Source: an uncultured Ruminococcus sp.
GTDB taxonomy: Bacteria > Bacillota > Clostridia > Oscillospirales > CAG-272
Length of the DNA: 15,285 nucleotides
Reading direction: 5' to 3'
Assembly: GCA_900551005.1 (NCBI GenBank)
Contig: URUL01000048.1
Location: 1 to 15,285, forward strand
The notes under the pieces were generated by a model. It ran no database searches. It was given only the letters and a program-made list of their open reading frames with translations, and had not been told where the DNA came from. Shown piece after piece: positions 13,091 through 15,285 of this stretch. The position numbers were made by a program, and so were the translations under genes. Numbering within the stretch: position 1 is the stretch's first letter; every line of letters begins with the position of its first letter.

Positions 13091-14692
13091 ATGAAAAAAA
13101 TCATTTCCTTGCTTATTGCTATGGCAATGGTTCTCGGCATAGTTGCGCTTACCGCCTGCGGCGATAAAGAAACATCTACTACGCCCTCAACGGAATCCGC
13201 CTCAACAACAAGCTCAGGCAAATCAGAAAGTACAACGTCATCTTCGAAAGCAACCGAAGGCACAACATCATCTTCCGCTACAGTTGAGAGCACTACTGCT
13301 TCTTCCGACGAGAGCACGACAGCCTCTTCCAGCGAAACAACACTCTCCGGCAAAGAAAAGCATCCTGATTTCATGGATGTAAACTTCGGCGGCAGATCGT
13401 TTAATTTCATTGTTGCTCAGGGCACACAGCAGGACTGGGATATATACGAAATCACAGCCGAAGCTACGGGCAATGACAACATTGTCACGGAAGCGATTAT
13501 CGAAAGAAACAGCATAGTCGAAAGCCTCTACAACTGCAAAATCACAAGCACAGGCTCGGCAACGCCCGAGGCTGTATGCGGTGCAGAGATTCAGACAGGC
13601 ACCTCGCAGTATGACTTCTGCATGCCCATGTCATGGAATGCAAAAGCAAATCGTTGCTTCTATAACATAGCAAGCATGGATATTGACCTCACTCACAGCT
13701 GGTGGGATCAGAACTTTATCGACGGTTTCGGCATGACCATCGACGGCACAAAGAGACTTTATACTCTCTCCGGCAATTTCAATCTGCTCAATTATGACGC
13801 CACATGGGCGCTCTTCTTCAATAAGGATGTCTATGACAAGGTTATCGCCAGCGGCAAATCAAATATCGATATCTATGATGAGGCAAGAAAAGGCACATGG
13901 ACAGTCGACAAGATGATTATCCTCATGGATGCCGCAAAGAGCGACACAAACGGTGACTCCAAAATGTCTTTTGCCGACGGAGATGTTTTCGGTTGTGTTA
14001 CCATCGCAAACTATCTCATGGCTACGGCTCTCTGGAAAGGCATGGGCGTAAGTACCGTTATCAAGGATGAAAATGATCTGCCGGTTTCCGTAAATTCCGA
14101 AAACAGCGACGCAAAATACATGTCTGACGTTATTGACAAGGCTATATCCCTCTGGCACAATGACGGCTTCACGGCTCTCAACCAGACAGATACACAGACT
14201 GCTCTCTCCAATGGTCAGGCACTCTTCGTTTCCGAATGCCTTGCTCTCGCAAAGCGTGTAACGGACGAGGCTGCAAGATACTCCATCGTTCCCTTCCCGA
14301 AATATGACGAATCACAGGACAGCTATCATCAGTATGTATGCACGGTAGCTTACGGTCTCAAGGTTTCAGTCGCCGCAAAGAACCTCAAGGAAGCCGCAGA
14401 CTTCCTCGAAGTATTCGGTTATCACTCTAAGATGATTCTCTATCCGCAGTATATCAACTACTTCAAGACGCAGTGCTTCTGCGAGGATGAGGCAGGCGAA
14501 ATGCTCGAAATTGTTCTCGAAACCCGAGAATTCGACCTCGGCATATTCGGTCAGTACGGTCTCTCCGGCAAGCTTGATTCTTATATCCAGTCCGGCAAAA
14601 ATATGCTTTCCAAGGCACTTGCAAGCACCTCCAGAACACAGACCTCCGCTATAGAAGCATATATAGTAAGCCTCAAGAATCTCGAGCACTGA
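13091..14692 (+). CDS. Extracellular solute-binding lipoprotein
   Basis: This 533-residue lipoprotein is anchored outside the membrane and probably binds a solute for an ABC importer. A signal peptide (KK, hydrophobic to about residue 19) ends in the lipobox LTAC with lipidated Cys23. Residues 27-86 are a Ser/Thr/Glu-rich linker. The remainder, from FMDVNFGGRSFNFIV onward, resembles family 1 sugar-type binding proteins (GTWTVDKM, NYDATWALFFNKDVYDKV, ALSNGQALFVSE, YSIVPFPKYDE). ATG 13091 has AAGGAG 7 bases upstream. No permease or ATPase gene follows before the terminator, so it relies on partners elsewhere. Its codon choice (many TTC, AAC, CTC, ACA, GCA) differs from the NCG-rich neighbours and suggests high expression. 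The ligand is not evident. Confidence 0.9.
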   Translation: MKKIISLLIAMAMVLGIVALTACGDKETSTTPSTESASTTSSGKSESTTSSSKATEGTTSSSATVESTTASSDESTTASSSETTLSGKEKHPDFMDVNFGGRSFNFIVAQGTQQDWDIYEITAEATGNDNIVTEAIIERNSIVESLYNCKITSTGSATPEAVCGAEIQTGTSQYDFCMPMSWNAKANRCFYNIASMDIDLTHSWWDQNFIDGFGMTIDGTKRLYTLSGNFNLLNYDATWALFFNKDVYDKVIASGKSNIDIYDEARKGTWTVDKMIILMDAAKSDTNGDSKMSFADGDVFGCVTIANYLMATALWKGMGVSTVIKDENDLPVSVNSENSDAKYMSDVIDKAISLWHNDGFTALNQTDTQTALSNGQALFVSECLALAKRVTDEAARYSIVPFPKYDESQDSYHQYVCTVAYGLKVSVAAKNLKEAADFLEVFGYHSKMILYPQYINYFKTQCFCEDEAGEMLEIVLETREFDLGIFGQYGLSGKLDSYIQSGKNMLSKALASTSRTQTSAIEAYIVSLKNLEH

Positions 14693-14731
14693 TTTCAAAG
14701 CAATATCCGTTTTTCATAGAATCTCTTTTTC

Positions 14732-14769
14732 AAATATATGAGGACGCGAAAGCATCCTCATATATTTTT
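14732..14769 (+). terminator. Terminator of the lipoprotein gene
   Basis: A 13-bp stem (14732-14744 with 14755-14767) is capped by GC-GAAA-GC and followed by further T's. The stop codon of the GNAT remnant on the minus strand (14758-14760) lies inside the 3' arm, so the two convergent genes share this hairpin. Confidence 0.9.
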
Positions 14770-15000
14770 ACAAAATTCCGTCACCGAATTATGCTCCGAT
14801 GCCGTATATCCGCATTTCAGGAAGCAATTTTCGGCTGCCGTATTGTCTTTATCCGCAGAAGTTGCGATAAAATCAAAGCCGTTTTCTTTTGCATACCTCT
14901 CCGCAAAATGCAAAGCGAAAGTTGCCGCGCCGCATCGCTGAAGCTCTTTTTTTACAAAAAGCATGGATATGTGTGCTTTCCTTTCGCCCGCCGCCCGCAC
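14758..15000 (-). pseudogene. GNAT acetyltransferase, C-terminal remnant
   Basis: About 75 residues match the C-terminal half of a GNAT N-acetyltransferase: HISMLFVKKELQRCGAA (with the acetyl-CoA loop QRCGAA, pattern QxxGxA), then AERYAKENGFDFIATSA and NTAAENCFLKCGYTAS. A normal GNAT has 60-80 more residues before this. Directly upstream of the GTG at 15000 the frame is closed by a TGA (15003-15001), and that DNA belongs to a repeat-rich segment. No ribosome site is present. It is therefore a broken gene, cut near 14990-15000. Its substrate is unknown. Confidence 0.75.
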
Positions 15001-15285
15001 TCACTTGCCACGCGCTGCTCCCTGCGACTCAGTCGCGTATGCAGAAGGAGTTCAAAAGAGGAATGCCTTCCTCTTTTTGTCCTTTTCGTACTTTTCGGAC
15101 AGGCGAAAAGTACATGGTGCTTCATGTACTTTTGCATGACCAAAAGTACCAAAAGTCATCTAAGGGGTTCCCTCTTAGAAATCTTCCTGTCATTTCCCAC
15201 CTGCCAAAGCGCGAACAATACATACCCTCCTGTGCGAACATATCGAGTAAACCGTCCGACCGCAGGCAAAGGCAAAAGTGCAGGC
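15001..15285. other. Repeat- and hairpin-rich non-coding segment
   Basis: No credible gene is seen. Successive perfect or near-perfect stems are: GCGAC/GTCGC (15024-15036), AAAAGAGGAA/TTCCTCTTTT with loop TGCC (15054-15077), GTACTTTTCG/CGAAAAGTAC (15088-15113), AAAAGTACATG/CATGTACTTTT (15106-15133) and an 8-bp stem at 15160-15178. The last 100 bases show nothing I can name. Confidence 0.7.
15106..15149. repeat. Dispersed AAAAGTAC palindromic repeat, copy 2
   Basis: A 44-bp unit bounded by AAAAGTAC matches 10651-10694 at 38 of 44 positions. It contains a perfect 11-bp inverted repeat with a 6-base loop (15106-15116, 15123-15133). Its first arm can instead pair with GTACTTTTCG at 15088-15097. 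Confidence 0.8.

Noticed and set aside
14952..15152. A 66-codon minus-strand frame over the repeat segment
   Set aside because: It is Arg-rich, crosses several hairpins and reads through the dispersed repeat; it also overlaps the GNAT remnant in another frame.

Overview
The window looks like a chromosomal contig from an anaerobic low-to-mid GC Firmicute, most likely a gut-type Clostridia (Oscillospiraceae/Ruminococcaceae-like). The basis is the rpmH-rnpA-yidD-yidC-jag block, strong GGAGG ribosome sites, consensus sigma-A promoters, a YtrA-type GntR/ABC operon, RNase J, and a lipoprotein with an LTAC lipobox and a Ser/Thr linker. Genus cannot be fixed from sequence alone.

Layout. 1-303 is a GC-rich segment (about 68% GC by hand count, against about 55% in the adjoining jag) that ends in a hairpin terminator and abuts a jag gene broken inside its KH domain. 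304-2644 (minus) is the classical origin-proximal operon rpmH, rnpA, yidD, yidC, jag; dnaA, the usual divergent neighbour, is absent. 2833-4843 (plus) is a divergent GntR-ABC ATPase-permease operon, followed by a small N-acetylmuramoyl-L-alanine amidase (4911-5477) whose ribosome site lies inside the operon's terminator. A bidirectional terminator separates it from convergent RNase J (5554-7692, minus), which has a long lysine-rich N-terminus and a roughly 500-nt leader with its own promoter. Next (minus) is a sugar-phosphate nucleotidyltransferase fused to a degenerate phosphohexomutase (8241-10514), then a translationally coupled pair: an AlsE/Rpe-family epimerase (10738-11403) and a fused YjjP-YjjB/ThrE-type transporter (11400-12689). 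The pair's upstream region carries two perfect 36-bp direct repeats, each with an extended -10 element. 13091-14692 (plus) is a monocistronic solute-binding lipoprotein. The right end holds the C-terminal remnant of a GNAT acetyltransferase cut off by a repeat-rich, hairpin-rich segment.

Together the genes cover RNA processing (RNase P protein, RNase J), membrane-protein insertion (YidC, YidD, Jag), envelope stress or remodelling (GntR-ABC, amidase), sugar-nucleotide metabolism and solute transport. I did not find a convincing undescribed multi-gene system. The points most worth a second look are regulatory and structural: the jag junction, the terminator/ribosome-site overlap, the nested terminator between rpmH and rnpA, the palindrome arm inside the rnjA promoter, the repeat-borne promoters, the mutase-like domain lacking its catalytic serine, and the dispersed AAAAGTAC palindromic repeat.
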